A stretch of 64,000 nucleotides of DNA, taken from Campylobacter sp. CNRCH_2014_0184h. Lineage in GTDB: Bacteria; Campylobacterota; Campylobacteria; Campylobacterales; Campylobacteraceae. Positions 52,975 to 62,255 of the stretch are shown here, piece by piece. Under the pieces are notes generated by a model. The model searched no databases. It saw only the letters and a list, made by a program, of their open reading frames with translations, and was not told the origin of the DNA. The position numbers and the translations under genes were made by a program. Each line of letters opens with the position of its first letter. Within the stretch, counting starts at the first letter, position 1. Where the stretch lies: the NCBI RefSeq assembly GCF_025772985.1, contig NZ_JAKMTB010000003.1, positions 124,001-188,000 on the forward strand, in the 5' to 3' direction.

Positions 52975-54519
52975 TTATTCTTTGATTTCTAAAATTCCCA
53001 TCATTCCAAGATCTTCATGCTCTAAAATATGGCAGTGAAACATTCTAATACCGGTAAATTTTTGACTCATTCTAAGTCTTAATTCTTCCCCAGGTCTTAC
53101 ATTAATCGTATCTTGTAATGCTCTGAATTTTGCTTTTGTTATTTTACCCTTAAATTTAGAAGATATGAGTTCAAATTGTGTTCCGTGTATATGAAAAGGA
53201 TGATCCATATGTGAAGAATTTTTTACTACCCATTCTTCTACTTCATTTAATTTTGAGGTTAAATCCGTTCTATTCATATCAAATGTTTTACCATTGATTA
53301 AAAACATAAAAGCAAGGCTTTTTTTGATTTCTTCTTCACTTTTTTTACTAATACCATGCATTTGCATATGATCTTCACTCATAATCACTTCTTTAAAGCT
53401 TGTGGCTTCTTTTAAAGGTGGAAATTCGCGTAATTTCTCCGGTATGTTTTCTATAGTTTTTTCTACTTTAAGATCAGCTAACATAAGAGTGTAAGGTTCT
53501 TCTTTAACAAGCATTTTATCGCGGTCATAATAAATGCTTTCAAGTTTAAAATCACCTTTATTTGCTTTGATTAGTACTTCTACTCTTGAAGCAGGACTTA
53601 AAAATAACTCATCTAATTCAATACCTTTTTCTATAAGCCCTCCATCAGTTCCTACTAAAATAAATTTAGCACCTTTAATGCGTAAATTTAAATATCTTGC
53701 CGCACAAAAATTATAAATACGAATTCTTTGAGCTTTGTCAAGTGTTATTTTTGGCTTTAATTGTCCATTGATAAGAACTAAATTTCCTTCTCTACCATTT
53801 AGCCAATCAAATAAATTATTATCAGGAATTTGTGCATTTTCATCTAAACGCAAATCGCTAATCACCCAATCTTGTTCTTGTAAATGCGACAATGCATCTT
53901 TTTTAGCTTTTACTACAAATACCCCTGCTAAACCTTTATAAACTTGCTTTGCTGTGGTATAGTGTGGGTGTGGATGATACCAGTAGGTTCCTGCTGAATT
54001 TTCTCCAAGTTTAAAGCGATAAATTCTTTCTCTACCAGGCATGATAGGATCATGTGGATTACCATCTTGTTCAGGCGGTATGTCAAGTCCATGCCAGTGG
54101 ATAGTAGTTGGTTCTTTTAAGCTATTTTTTACCAAAATTTCTACAGTGTCGCCTTCATAAACTTCTATTTTAGGTCCAGGTATAGAGCCATTATAAGTAA
54201 AGCATTTTGTTTTTTTACCTTTAACAAGTTCTATTTGACTTTCTTTGATTTCTATACTTGATCTAAAGAAATTTTTCTTTGTACTCGTATTTTTTAGAAG
54301 TTTTAAATTTGCTAATGTTTGGTTGCTAGGAAAGTTTTTTGCATCGAGCAGTTTAATATTTGGATTTTCTAGTTTAATAAAAGAAGTATCGATTTCTTTT
54401 ATATCTGTTTGTGTATGTTTTGAGTGCATATTATGATGAGAATGATCTCCCATTGCATAAGCACTACTAATACTTGCTAAACTTAAAGCATTAAATTTTA
54501 AAAATAACCTTCTGTCCAT
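52975..54519 (-). CDS. cueO: Multicopper oxidase, CueO-like (Cj1516-like)
   Basis: Periplasmic copper oxidase of 514 residues with a twin-arginine signal ('MDRRLFLKFNALSLASISSA'). All four copper motifs are present: 'TTIHWHGLDIPPEQDG', 'GTYWYHPHPHYTT', 'HPFHIHGTQFE' and 'RMFHCHILEHEDLGMMG'. A His-rich segment follows the signal ('GDHSHHNMHSKH'). It probably oxidises Cu(I) and protects against copper. It is encoded just before moaD on the same strand, as in C. jejuni, although the functions are unrelated. Confidence 0.93.
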   Translation of the reverse strand: MDRRLFLKFNALSLASISSAYAMGDHSHHNMHSKHTQTDIKEIDTSFIKLENPNIKLLDAKNFPSNQTLANLKLLKNTSTKKNFFRSSIEIKESQIELVKGKKTKCFTYNGSIPGPKIEVYEGDTVEILVKNSLKEPTTIHWHGLDIPPEQDGNPHDPIMPGRERIYRFKLGENSAGTYWYHPHPHYTTAKQVYKGLAGVFVVKAKKDALSHLQEQDWVISDLRLDENAQIPDNNLFDWLNGREGNLVLINGQLKPKITLDKAQRIRIYNFCAARYLNLRIKGAKFILVGTDGGLIEKGIELDELFLSPASRVEVLIKANKGDFKLESIYYDRDKMLVKEEPYTLMLADLKVEKTIENIPEKLREFPPLKEATSFKEVIMSEDHMQMHGISKKSEEEIKKSLAFMFLINGKTFDMNRTDLTSKLNEVEEWVVKNSSHMDHPFHIHGTQFELISSKFKGKITKAKFRALQDTINVRPGEELRLRMSQKFTGIRMFHCHILEHEDLGMMGILEIKE

Positions 54520-54650
54520 TAAATTTTTACTCCTAAATTAATTTTGATTATAACTATTATTTGATTAATGATTGTAAATTATAAAAACAAGATATAATTT
54601 TAATATGATTTGCTATACAAGTGGTTTTAAATCAAAAATTAAGGAAAGAT

Positions 54651-55814
54651 ATGCTAATTAAAAATCATTTAGATAAAGACTTTCAAACTCCTGCTTATAT
54701 TTTAGAAGAAGATAAACTTAGAAAAAATTGTGAACTTTTGGCTAAAGTGAGCGAGCAAAGTGGAGCAAAAGTTTTACTTGCTCTAAAGGGTTTTGCTTTT
54801 TCAGGTGCTATGGATATAGTGGGTGAGTATTTATCAGGCTGTACTTGCAGTGGGCTTTGGGAAGCTAAATTTGCAAAAGAATATATGGATAAAGAAATTC
54901 ATACTTTTTCACCTGCTTTTAAAGATGATGAAATAGATGAAATCATAGATCTTTCACATCATATAGTATTTAATTCTTTTAATCAGTTTAAAAAATTTAA
55001 AGACAAAGCAAGTAAAAAGTCTCTTGGTTTGCGTTGTAATCCAGAGCTTTCAGTGGCTCCAAAAGAACTTTATAATCCTTGTGGTAGATTTTCAAGACTA
55101 GGAATTCGTGCGATTGATTTTGAAAATGAAGATTTAAGTGCTATAAGTGGGCTTCATTTTCATGCTTTATGTGAAGAAAGTGCGCATTCTTTAGAGCTTG
55201 TGTTAAATGCTTTTGAAGCTAAATTTTCAAAATTTATTAAAAATATGAAATGGGTTAATTTTGGTGGGGGTCATCACATTACAAAAGAAGGCTATGACAC
55301 GCAAAAACTAATCGATCTTTGTAAAAAATTTAGCGATAAATATGGGGTGCAAGTGTATCTTGAGCCAGGTGAAGCTATAGGTTGGCAGTGTGGGACTTTA
55401 GTTGCAAGTGTGATAGATATAGTAGAAAATGAGAAAAAAATAGCTATTTTAGATACTTCAAGTGAAGCTCATATGCCAGATACTATCATCATGCCTTATA
55501 CAAGTGAGGTTTTAAATGCTAGAATTTTATCAAGCCGTGATGGGGAAAAATATAGCGAGTTAAAAGAAAATGAATTTGCTTATTTACTTGGTGGTAATAC
55601 TTGCTTAGCAGGGGATATCATGGGTGAGTATGCTTTTAATCAAGAGTTAAAAATAGGGCAAAAAATAGTATTTTTAGATCAAATTCATTATTCTATAGTT
55701 AAAAACACCACTTTTAATGGAGTAAGACTTCCAAATTTAATGTTCTTGGATAAGAATGAAAATTTATCTATGGTAAGAGAATTTGGCTATGAAAATTATT
55801 CAAAAAGAAACTAA
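54651..55814 (+). CDS. nspC: Carboxynorspermidine decarboxylase
   Basis: PLP-dependent alanine-racemase-fold decarboxylase of 387 residues for polyamine (spermidine/norspermidine) synthesis. It shows 'VLLALKGFAFSGAMDIVG' with the PLP lysine, 'CSGLWEAKFAKEY', 'HFHALCEESAHSLE', 'WVNFGGGHHITKEGYD', 'VYLEPGEAIGWQ' and 'LLGGNTCLAGD' with the substrate cysteine. I chose the ATG at 54651, which follows 'aaggaaag'; the GTG at 54621 has no ribosome binding site. It is divergent from cueO across a 131-base AT-rich gap. Confidence 0.93.
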   Translation: MLIKNHLDKDFQTPAYILEEDKLRKNCELLAKVSEQSGAKVLLALKGFAFSGAMDIVGEYLSGCTCSGLWEAKFAKEYMDKEIHTFSPAFKDDEIDEIIDLSHHIVFNSFNQFKKFKDKASKKSLGLRCNPELSVAPKELYNPCGRFSRLGIRAIDFENEDLSAISGLHFHALCEESAHSLELVLNAFEAKFSKFIKNMKWVNFGGGHHITKEGYDTQKLIDLCKKFSDKYGVQVYLEPGEAIGWQCGTLVASVIDIVENEKKIAILDTSSEAHMPDTIIMPYTSEVLNARILSSRDGEKYSELKENEFAYLLGGNTCLAGDIMGEYAFNQELKIGQKIVFLDQIHYSIVKNTTFNGVRLPNLMFLDKNENLSMVREFGYENYSKRN

Positions 55815-55950
55815 AAATTGAGTTTTTTTGTAGTTTTTTGCAAATTTATGTTTTTTAAATAAAACTTTTTTTAAAATAAAAATGGAAACTGAAAATTAAC
55901 AAAACTACAACGCTAAGCTTTGGCTAGTGTGTAATGTTTAGGAGTAATTT

Positions 55951-56880
55951 ATGCATAGGGTTATACTAGCTCTTTTAGCCTGTTTTAACTTTCTATTTGC
56001 TCAAGAAAATTTTGAAGTTAAAAATACTCAAATTTGGGATGTGCAAAGAGTGATGAATATAGAAAGTTATCAAAATTTTGGTGCTTTGTGGACTAAACTA
56101 CAAGGTGAATATATTGCAAGTGCTGTTTTGATTATACTTATAGTGGTAATTTCAGCTTTTGCATTGCATTATATGGTCATAGGTCCAAAGAAATTTTCTC
56201 ATGATGGTAAGAAAATTTATGCCTTTTCGGTATTTGAAAGATTGTTTCATTTTGTAGCGGCAATTTCTTGGATTATCCTTGTGCCAACCGGTCTTATTAT
56301 GATTTTTGGATCATATTTTGGTGGTGGATTTTTTGTAAGAATGTGTAAAAACTTACATGGCATTGCTACTATTTTATTTATCATTTCTATCATTCCTATG
56401 CTTTTATGTTGGATTAAAAGAATGCTTCCTGCAAGTTATGATTTAAGATGGATGATGATGGTTGGTGGATATTTAAGTAAAGAGAAAAAACCTGTGCCTG
56501 CTGGCAAGTTTAATTTTGGTCAAAAATCTTGGTATTATATAGCTGTTTTTGGTGGATTTTTGATGATAATCACCGGTGCGTTTATGTTTTTCCTTGATTT
56601 TAATTCTACTTCTTTACAATCTATTTTTGGAATTTCTCATATAGATATTTTAAGAGCTTCAGCTATCATCCATAATATTTTGGGTATTTTATGTGCGGTA
56701 TTTTTTGCTATTCATATTTATATGGCTGTATTTGCTATTAAAGGAAGTATCCACTCTATGATTAGTGGTTATAAAGAAGAAGAGGAAGTTTATATTTTAC
56801 ATTCTTATTGGTATAAAGAATTAAGCGATAAAAAACAAATCAACCCATCATTTACTTACGATTCTAAAGCAAAATTTTAA
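55951..56880 (+). CDS. fdhC: Formate dehydrogenase cytochrome b (gamma) subunit
   Basis: A 309-residue membrane protein with a cleavable-looking N-terminal signal ('VILALLACFNFLFAQ') and four further membrane helices. Conserved haem-binding histidines are seen in 'FERLFHFVAAISWI', 'MCKNLHGIATILF' and 'IIHNILGILCAVFFAIHIYM'. It takes electrons from the periplasmic FdhAB and passes them to menaquinone. In the C. jejuni cluster the cytochrome gene lies behind fdhB, as I remember it; here it comes first, separated from the chaperone gene by 63 bases. Confidence 0.9.
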   Translation: MHRVILALLACFNFLFAQENFEVKNTQIWDVQRVMNIESYQNFGALWTKLQGEYIASAVLIILIVVISAFALHYMVIGPKKFSHDGKKIYAFSVFERLFHFVAAISWIILVPTGLIMIFGSYFGGGFFVRMCKNLHGIATILFIISIIPMLLCWIKRMLPASYDLRWMMMVGGYLSKEKKPVPAGKFNFGQKSWYYIAVFGGFLMIITGAFMFFLDFNSTSLQSIFGISHIDILRASAIIHNILGILCAVFFAIHIYMAVFAIKGSIHSMISGYKEEEEVYILHSYWYKELSDKKQINPSFTYDSKAKF

Positions 56881-56943
56881 AATCTCACTTGATTTTTTTA
56901 AATTTTCCTTGTTATAATCAAATAAAAATAACAAGGAAAATTA

Positions 56944-57624
56944 ATGATACAAGATATTGATCTTTCGCGTAAATATTTTTATGAATTTTTTTCAAAAGCT
57001 TTTAATTTTATCGATGAAAATGAATTTAAAATTTGGCACGAGCAAGTTTTGGTTTTAGCTCAAAGTCCTTTAGATGATAGTTTAAAATCTGATTTTGAAA
57101 AACTTAGCGCATGCGATTTTGCAAGTTTTAAAGAAGAACAAAATGGAGTATTTTTTGATTTTTCTTACGTGAATGTGCCTATTAGCGCTTCTTTTTATGA
57201 TGAGGGTAGAGATGATGGCAAAATGAAGCTTCAAGCCTGTGAAATCATTAGAAAAACCAAATTTAGAAAAAAAGAAGATTGCAGACAAAGTGAAGATGAA
57301 TTTGGCTTTTTGTTTGCTTTTATGGCAAGTATTATTGAGCATGATTTAAAAGTTGCACAGCAATTATTTCGCTTTGTGATAAATCCTGTAATAGATGAGT
57401 TTATAGAAAAATTACAAATCCATAAAAACTCAAATTTTTACATTGCTATTGCCAATATTATGAAAGTCTTTTTTACAAACGAAAGAGCTTATTTAGAAGT
57501 ACAAGCACCTGTAAAAAAAGAAGGTAAAAGTATAGCAGATGAAGCTTTACAAAGACTTCCTTACGAACCAAGACTTCCTACTAAATTTAGTAAAACAAAT
57601 ATAGAAGAACTTAGCAAATTATAA
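56944..57624 (+). CDS. TorD/DmsD-family formate dehydrogenase chaperone (Cj1514c-like)
   Basis: An all-helical 226-residue protein. 'FEKLSACDFASFKEEQNGVF' and 'VPISASFYDEGRDDGKMKLQ' match the TorD/NarJ-type redox-enzyme maturation proteins (the family Yx..Y/F..E surface). These proteins bind the Tat signal of a molybdoenzyme and hold it back until the cofactor is inserted. The gene lies upstream of fdhA and the small Tat protein, so FdhA is the obvious client. Its own ribosome binding site is 'aacaagga'. Confidence 0.82.
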   Translation: MIQDIDLSRKYFYEFFSKAFNFIDENEFKIWHEQVLVLAQSPLDDSLKSDFEKLSACDFASFKEEQNGVFFDFSYVNVPISASFYDEGRDDGKMKLQACEIIRKTKFRKKEDCRQSEDEFGFLFAFMASIIEHDLKVAQQLFRFVINPVIDEFIEKLQIHKNSNFYIAIANIMKVFFTNERAYLEVQAPVKKEGKSIADEALQRLPYEPRLPTKFSKTNIEELSKL

Positions 57625-57629
57625 AAATA

Positions 57630-57659
57630 AATATGTATTTTGTTACCAAAATACATATT
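57630..57659. promoter_or_regulatory. Perfect palindrome in front of the fdhA operon
   Basis: Thirteen-base arms (57630-57642 and 57647-57659) with a 4-base centre TTAC. It sits in the 176-base gap between the chaperone gene and the small Tat protein gene. It could be an operator, for example for ModE, whose gene is in the same cluster, or a weak terminator; there is no T run behind it. The right arm core AAATACATATTA recurs at 63970-63981. Confidence 0.5.
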
Positions 57660-57800
57660 ATCAAAATCATCTTTTTATGAAAATAGAAATTAAATAAAAT
57701 CTTAAGTGAAAATATGCAAAAGTTATAATGTTTAAGTGTGTAAATACTTTGAAAATAAGTATTTATAGTTATTCTTTACTTTTATTTCAAAGGAGAGAAC

Positions 57801-58004
57801 ATGGAGGCCAATCAAAGAAGGGATTTTTTAAAAAAATCTTTGAAAATTGGTGCTTTAGGGGTAGTAGCTGGAGCGAGCGTTAATGCTTTAGCCAAAGATG
57901 ATTACCAAGAGCAAAATACCGTAGTTTTAGGAAAAAGTACCAAAAAAGAAGTGCTTTATAAAAAAACTATGCATTGGGAAAAATACTACAAAATAGCTTA
58001 CTAA
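57801..58004 (+). CDS. Small twin-arginine protein of the formate dehydrogenase cluster (Cj1513c-like)
   Basis: A 67-residue protein with a Tat-type start, 'QRRDFLKKSLKIGALGVVAG', and a short mature part ('VLGKSTKKEVLYKKTMHWEK'). Very small Tat proteins of this type are found directly in front of fdhA in epsilon-proteobacteria. It is followed 16 bases later by fdhA and has the ribosome binding site 'aaaggagag'. It may be an extra subunit or membrane tether of the dehydrogenase; the role is not established. Confidence 0.8.
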   Translation: MEANQRRDFLKKSLKIGALGVVAGASVNALAKDDYQEQNTVVLGKSTKKEVLYKKTMHWEKYYKIAY

Positions 58005-58020
58005 TTAAGAAAGGAAGAAG

Positions 58021-60843
58021 ATGGCATTAGCAAGAAGAAATTTTCTTAAGCTTGCTGGTATTGCTGGTCTTGGAAGTGCGGCTTTTGGTAGTGAAAACAA
58101 AGCTATTAGAGCTGCAAGCGAACAAGAAGTAGCAAATCCTTATCCAGATTCTAAGATTGTTAGAACAATCTGTAGTATCTGTAGTGCAGGCTGTGGAATT
58201 AAAGCAGAAGTACAAGATGGAGTTTGGGTGCGTCAAGAAAACGCTATAGAACATCCTATTTCTCAAGGATCACACTGCTGTAAAGGGATAGATCAAATCG
58301 ATCTTACTAAATCAAAACAGCGTATTAAATATCCTATGAAAAAAGAAAACGGTAAATGGGTGCGTTTAACTTGGGAGCAAGCTATCAATGAAATTGGTGA
58401 TAAAATGCTTGAAATCCGTAAAGAAAATGGACCTGATAGCGTTATGTTCTTGGGTTCGGCTAAATTTAATAACCAACAAGCTTATTATTTTAGAAAATTT
58501 GCAGCATTTTGGGGTACTAACAATATAGACCACGTTGCTAGAATTTGACACAGCGCAACAGTCGCCGGTGTGGCGAATACATGGGGTTATGGCGCTATGA
58601 CAAATCATTTTGGTGATGTGACTAAACATTCAAAAATGATGATTATTTTTGGTGCAAATACTGCTGTGGCTAATCCTATTGGATTTAAACACTTATTGCA
58701 AGCAAAAGATCGTAATAATGCTAAATTGGTAGTTGTAGATCCTGTATTTACAAAAACTGCAGTACATGCTGATGAATATGTAAGAATTCGTCCAGGTACA
58801 GATATAGCTTTAGTTTATGGTATGCTTCATTTGATCTTCAAAAACGGTTGGGAAGATAAAGAATTAATAAAAACCAGAACTTATGGGGTTGAAGAAATAA
58901 AAGCAGAAGCTGCTAAATGGACTCCTGAAGTTGTAGAAGATGTAACAGGTGTTCCGGCTGCTCAACTTGAAAAAATCACAAGAATGCTAGCTACAATCAA
59001 ACCTGCTACGCTATTTTGGGCTTTAGGTATTACTCAACACTCAGTAGGTAGCTCTAACACAAGAATTCTAGCTATCTTGCAACTTGTTCTTGGTAATATA
59101 GGTAAACCAGGCGCAGGAACAAACATCATCAGAGGACATGATAATGTTCAAGGTGCTACTGATATGGGTTGTTTGGCTGATACTTTACCAGCTTATTATG
59201 GACTTGATGATAATGCTTGGAATCACTTCTCTAATGTATGGAATGTTGAGAGAGAGTATTTAAATTCAAGATTTTATTCTAAAGAATGGATGCATGAAAA
59301 AGGCTTTTCGCTAGCAAAATGGTGGCAAGGCGTTTTACATGAAGAAAAAACTTATTCTAACTCACCTATCCGCGTACTTTGGGTGCAAGGAACAGGTATT
59401 ACTTCTATGGCACATACGGTAAAAATTCAAGAAGCACTTAAAAAACTTGATATGATCGTAATTGCTGAGCCTTTTGTAAATGAAGTAGCAGTTTTAGCAG
59501 ATCGTCCAGATGGTATTTATATTATTCCTGCTTCAACCCAATTTGAAACAGAAGGTTATGTAACAGCGACTAACCGTGCTATGCAATGGCGTTCTCAAGT
59601 AGTAAAACCAATTTATGAAAGTAAAGAAGATCAAGAGATTATGTTTGCTTTTGCTAAAAAATTTGGTTTTTATAAAGAATACACTCGTGGTATGAAAATG
59701 GAATTAAAAGATCATAAACTTGTACAAACAAGAGATGATAATGATGATAATTTCATATGGCCTGATGATGCTACAAGAGAAATGAGTAATGGTCTTTTAA
59801 GTATAGGCTTAAGAGGTATTTCAGCTGAACGTCTAAGAAAACACCAACAAAATTGGGAACATTTTGATCCTGATACTCAAAGAGGTATTGGCGGTGAAGT
59901 TAAAGGTGAATATTATGGTTTACCTTGGCCTTGTTGGGATAAACAACACCCAGGTACTTCTATCATGTGGAATACAGATATTCCTTATGAAGAAGGTGGT
60001 ATGGGCTTTAGAAATCGCTTTGGTTTAGAGCATGATGGGCATTCTCAATTAGCAGATGAGGCCTTTACTCCAAAAGGATGTAAAGTTAAAGGTGGCTACC
60101 CGCAAATCACTAAAGAAAATATCGAAAAAGTGTTTAATATCAAACTAAGCGATAAAGAAAAAGAATTAATGGGCGCTAGCTGGAGCACAGATATTTCAGG
60201 TATAATCTTAGAAAAATGTAGAGAAAAAAGTGCTTGTTGTTTAGGTAATGCAAGAGCGAGAATGAAAGTTTGGGAATTTGCTGATCCTATTCCACTACAT
60301 AGAGAGCCTATTCACTCGCCTCGCTGGGATTTGGTTAAAAAATATCCTACTTGGGGTGATCAAGAGAAAAACTTTAGGGTTGAGAGTAAATTTATTAGCG
60401 AGCAACAAAAAACAGATTGGAGTAAAGAGTTTCCAACTATTATTTCAAGTATGCGCTTAGTAAATTTAAGTGGCGCGGGTATGCTTGAGAGAACTAGTAA
60501 ATATCTTGCTGCAATCACACCTGAGATGTTTGCTAATGTGCACCCTGAACTTGCTTTAAAATATGGTATAAATGATGGTGATATGATGTGGATTCACTCG
60601 CCACAAGGTACTAAGATTAAAGTAAAATGTGTGCATAATCATTCAGTTACACCAGATAGAATTTGCTTGCCTTATAATTTTGCAGGTATTATGCAAGGAG
60701 TGGATTTAAGTTACAATTATCCTGAAGGTACTAAGCCTTATACTATAGGGGAAAGTTCTAACACGGTTACTAACTATGGTTTTGATATAAATACGCAAAT
60801 TTCTGAGTTTAACGCAGGGCTTTGCAGACTTGAAAAGGCTTAA
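58021..60843 (+). CDS. fdhA: Formate dehydrogenase catalytic subunit, selenoprotein
   Basis: The gene reads through an in-frame UGA at 58546-58548 to give 940 residues with selenocysteine at position 176, in the motif 'DHVARI-Sec-HSATVAG', where formate dehydrogenases have Sec or Cys. The N-terminus is a Tat signal ('ARRNFLKLAGIAGLGSAAFG'), followed by a [4Fe-4S] site 'CSICSAGCG' (51-58). The molybdopterin or tungstopterin domains follow ('GANTAVANPIGFKH', 'VVVDPVFTKTA', 'GNIGKPGAGTNIIRGHDNVQ'). A hairpin at 58562-58576 behind the UGA is the likely SECIS. The periplasmic enzyme oxidises formate to CO2. Annotators that treat UGA as stop would split this gene in two. Confidence 0.95.
58546..58576 (+). 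promoter_or_regulatory. UGA(Sec) codon and SECIS hairpin of fdhA
   Basis: UGA at 58546-58548, then 13 bases, then a perfect 5-base stem TCGCC/GGCGA (58562-58566 with 58572-58576) with loop GGTGT. A GGU loop a short distance after UGA is what bacterial SelB recognises. Confidence 0.85.
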
Positions 60844-60853
60844 GGGGTAAGTT

Positions 60854-61423
60854 ATGGCTAGAATGAAATTTTATGTAGATAATAATCGCTGTATTTCTTG
60901 CTTTGCTTGTCAAGTAGCTTGTTCAAGTGCGCATGAAGTACCAGTGGGAATTAATAGAAGAAAAGTAATCACTCTAAATGAAGGTATAGAAGGCAAAGAG
61001 TTTTCAACAACTCTTGCTTGCCAACATTGTACAGACGCTCCATGTGAGCAAGTTTGTCCTGTAAAATGCTTTTATATTAGAGCTGATGGTATTGTTTTAC
61101 ATGATAAAAAAACTTGTATAGGTTGTGGATATTGTCTTTATGCATGTCCTTTTGGCGCTCCACAATTTCCAAGAGATGGTGCTTTTGGCATTAAGGGTGA
61201 AATGGATAAATGTACTATGTGTGCAGGTGGTCCTGAGCCTACTAACTCTCATGAAGAAAGAGAGCTTTATGGACAAAATCGTATTGCAGAAGGTAAAGTA
61301 CCTATGTGCGCTGCGGTTTGTTCTACAAATGCACTTTTGGTTGGTGATGCAGCTGAAGTTAGTGCAATGTATAGAAAAAGAGTTTTACTCAAGGGTCAAA
61401 ACTTAGGACTTGATGCAAAATAA
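60854..61423 (+). CDS. fdhB: Formate dehydrogenase iron-sulfur (beta) subunit
   Basis: Ferredoxin-type electron-transfer subunit of 189 residues with four cysteine groups: 'CISCFACQVAC', 'CQHCTDAPCEQVC', 'CIGCGYCLYAC' and 'CTMC' plus 'CAAVC', enough for four [4Fe-4S] clusters. It has no signal and no membrane helix, so it should be exported with FdhA by hitch-hiking. It starts 10 bases after fdhA with 'aaggggtaag'. A terminator follows directly. Confidence 0.94.
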   Translation: MARMKFYVDNNRCISCFACQVACSSAHEVPVGINRRKVITLNEGIEGKEFSTTLACQHCTDAPCEQVCPVKCFYIRADGIVLHDKKTCIGCGYCLYACPFGAPQFPRDGAFGIKGEMDKCTMCAGGPEPTNSHEERELYGQNRIAEGKVPMCAAVCSTNALLVGDAAEVSAMYRKRVLLKGQNLGLDAK

Positions 61424-61426
61424 CTC

Positions 61427-61453
61427 AAAGGGTGTTTACAAGCACCCTTTTTT
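61427..61453 (+). terminator. Intrinsic terminator after fdhB
   Basis: Perfect 8-base stem AAAGGGTG/CACCCTTT (61427-61434 with 61443-61450), 8-base loop, followed by TTT. It closes the fdhA-fdhB transcript before modE. Confidence 0.8.
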
Positions 61454-61478
61454 ACTACTTATAATCCAAGGTTAATTC

Positions 61479-62207
61479 ATGGAAGAGCTAATTTTACAAA
61501 TTCAAAAAAATCTTGATGAAAATAATAAACTTACTTGTAAAAAAGCACTAGAACTTTTAAAACAATACTCTAAAGAAGATTTTCAAGCCATTATAAAAGA
61601 ATTAGGCGTAAAAATTTCAGATTGTGAGCTAGGTCAATTTGGCAAGTTAAATAAAAATATAGCAAAAAGTGAAATTTTGGAAAAATTAGAAACAAAATTA
61701 GATTCTAAGCGTCGCATATCATGTAAAGATGCTTTAGAATGTGCTAAAGACTTTAACATGGCTGATATGAGAGCTACGCTTAAAACTTATAAGATTGATG
61801 TTAAATACTGTGAACTTGGTTGTTTTGAAGAAAAAAAGGGTAAAAAATTTCATGTAAAAAGTAAAATTTGGGTAGAAAATCCTGATGGAGAATTGCTTTT
61901 TGGTAAAGGTAAAACAGATATTTTAGAATTAGTAGGAGAATGTGGAAGTATTTCTCAAGCAGCTAAACAACTAGGGATTAATTATAAAAAAGCATGGCTT
62001 TATATACAAGATTTAGAAAAAAATATGAAAGAAGAATTACTTATTGCTAAAAAAGGAAGAGGAAGTGAGTCAGGTAGCAAACTTACTCCAAGAGCTTATG
62101 AGTTAATTCAAAATTTTAAAATTTTACAACAAGATGTAGAAGAATACACCAATAAACGCTTTAAAGAATTATTTTTCAAGAAAAATCAAGAAAAAGATAA
62201 AACTTAA
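61479..62207 (+). CDS. modE: ModE-type molybdate/tungstate-responsive regulator with N-terminal repeats
   Basis: This 242-residue protein carries the ModE winged helix at about residues 145-210: 'ILELVGECGSISQAAKQLGI' and 'YKKAWLYIQDLEKNM', then 'GRGSESGSKLTPRAYELI'. The C-terminal TOBE/Mop domains that bind molybdate in E. coli ModE are absent. Instead the first 118 residues consist of two copies of a unit of about 43 residues, 62 residues apart: Cys20/Cys82 in 'CKKALEL'/'CKDALEC' and Cys49/Cys111 in 'CELGQF'/'CELGCF'. The repeats may sense metal or redox state; that is inference. It probably controls molybdate/tungstate uptake or the fdh genes beside it. Confidence 0.83.
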   Translation: MEELILQIQKNLDENNKLTCKKALELLKQYSKEDFQAIIKELGVKISDCELGQFGKLNKNIAKSEILEKLETKLDSKRRISCKDALECAKDFNMADMRATLKTYKIDVKYCELGCFEEKKGKKFHVKSKIWVENPDGELLFGKGKTDILELVGECGSISQAAKQLGINYKKAWLYIQDLEKNMKEELLIAKKGRGSESGSKLTPRAYELIQNFKILQQDVEEYTNKRFKELFFKKNQEKDKT

Positions 62208-62255
62208 TTTGAATACAAGTTATAACAATATATCATTAAATAAAAAAGGTAAAAG

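Noticed and set aside
58021-58548. A short fdhA fragment (175 residues) ending at a stop, followed by a second frame from about 58570
   Set aside because: Both parts are in the same frame and join at a UGA in the Sec position with a SECIS-like hairpin, so this is recoding and not a broken gene.
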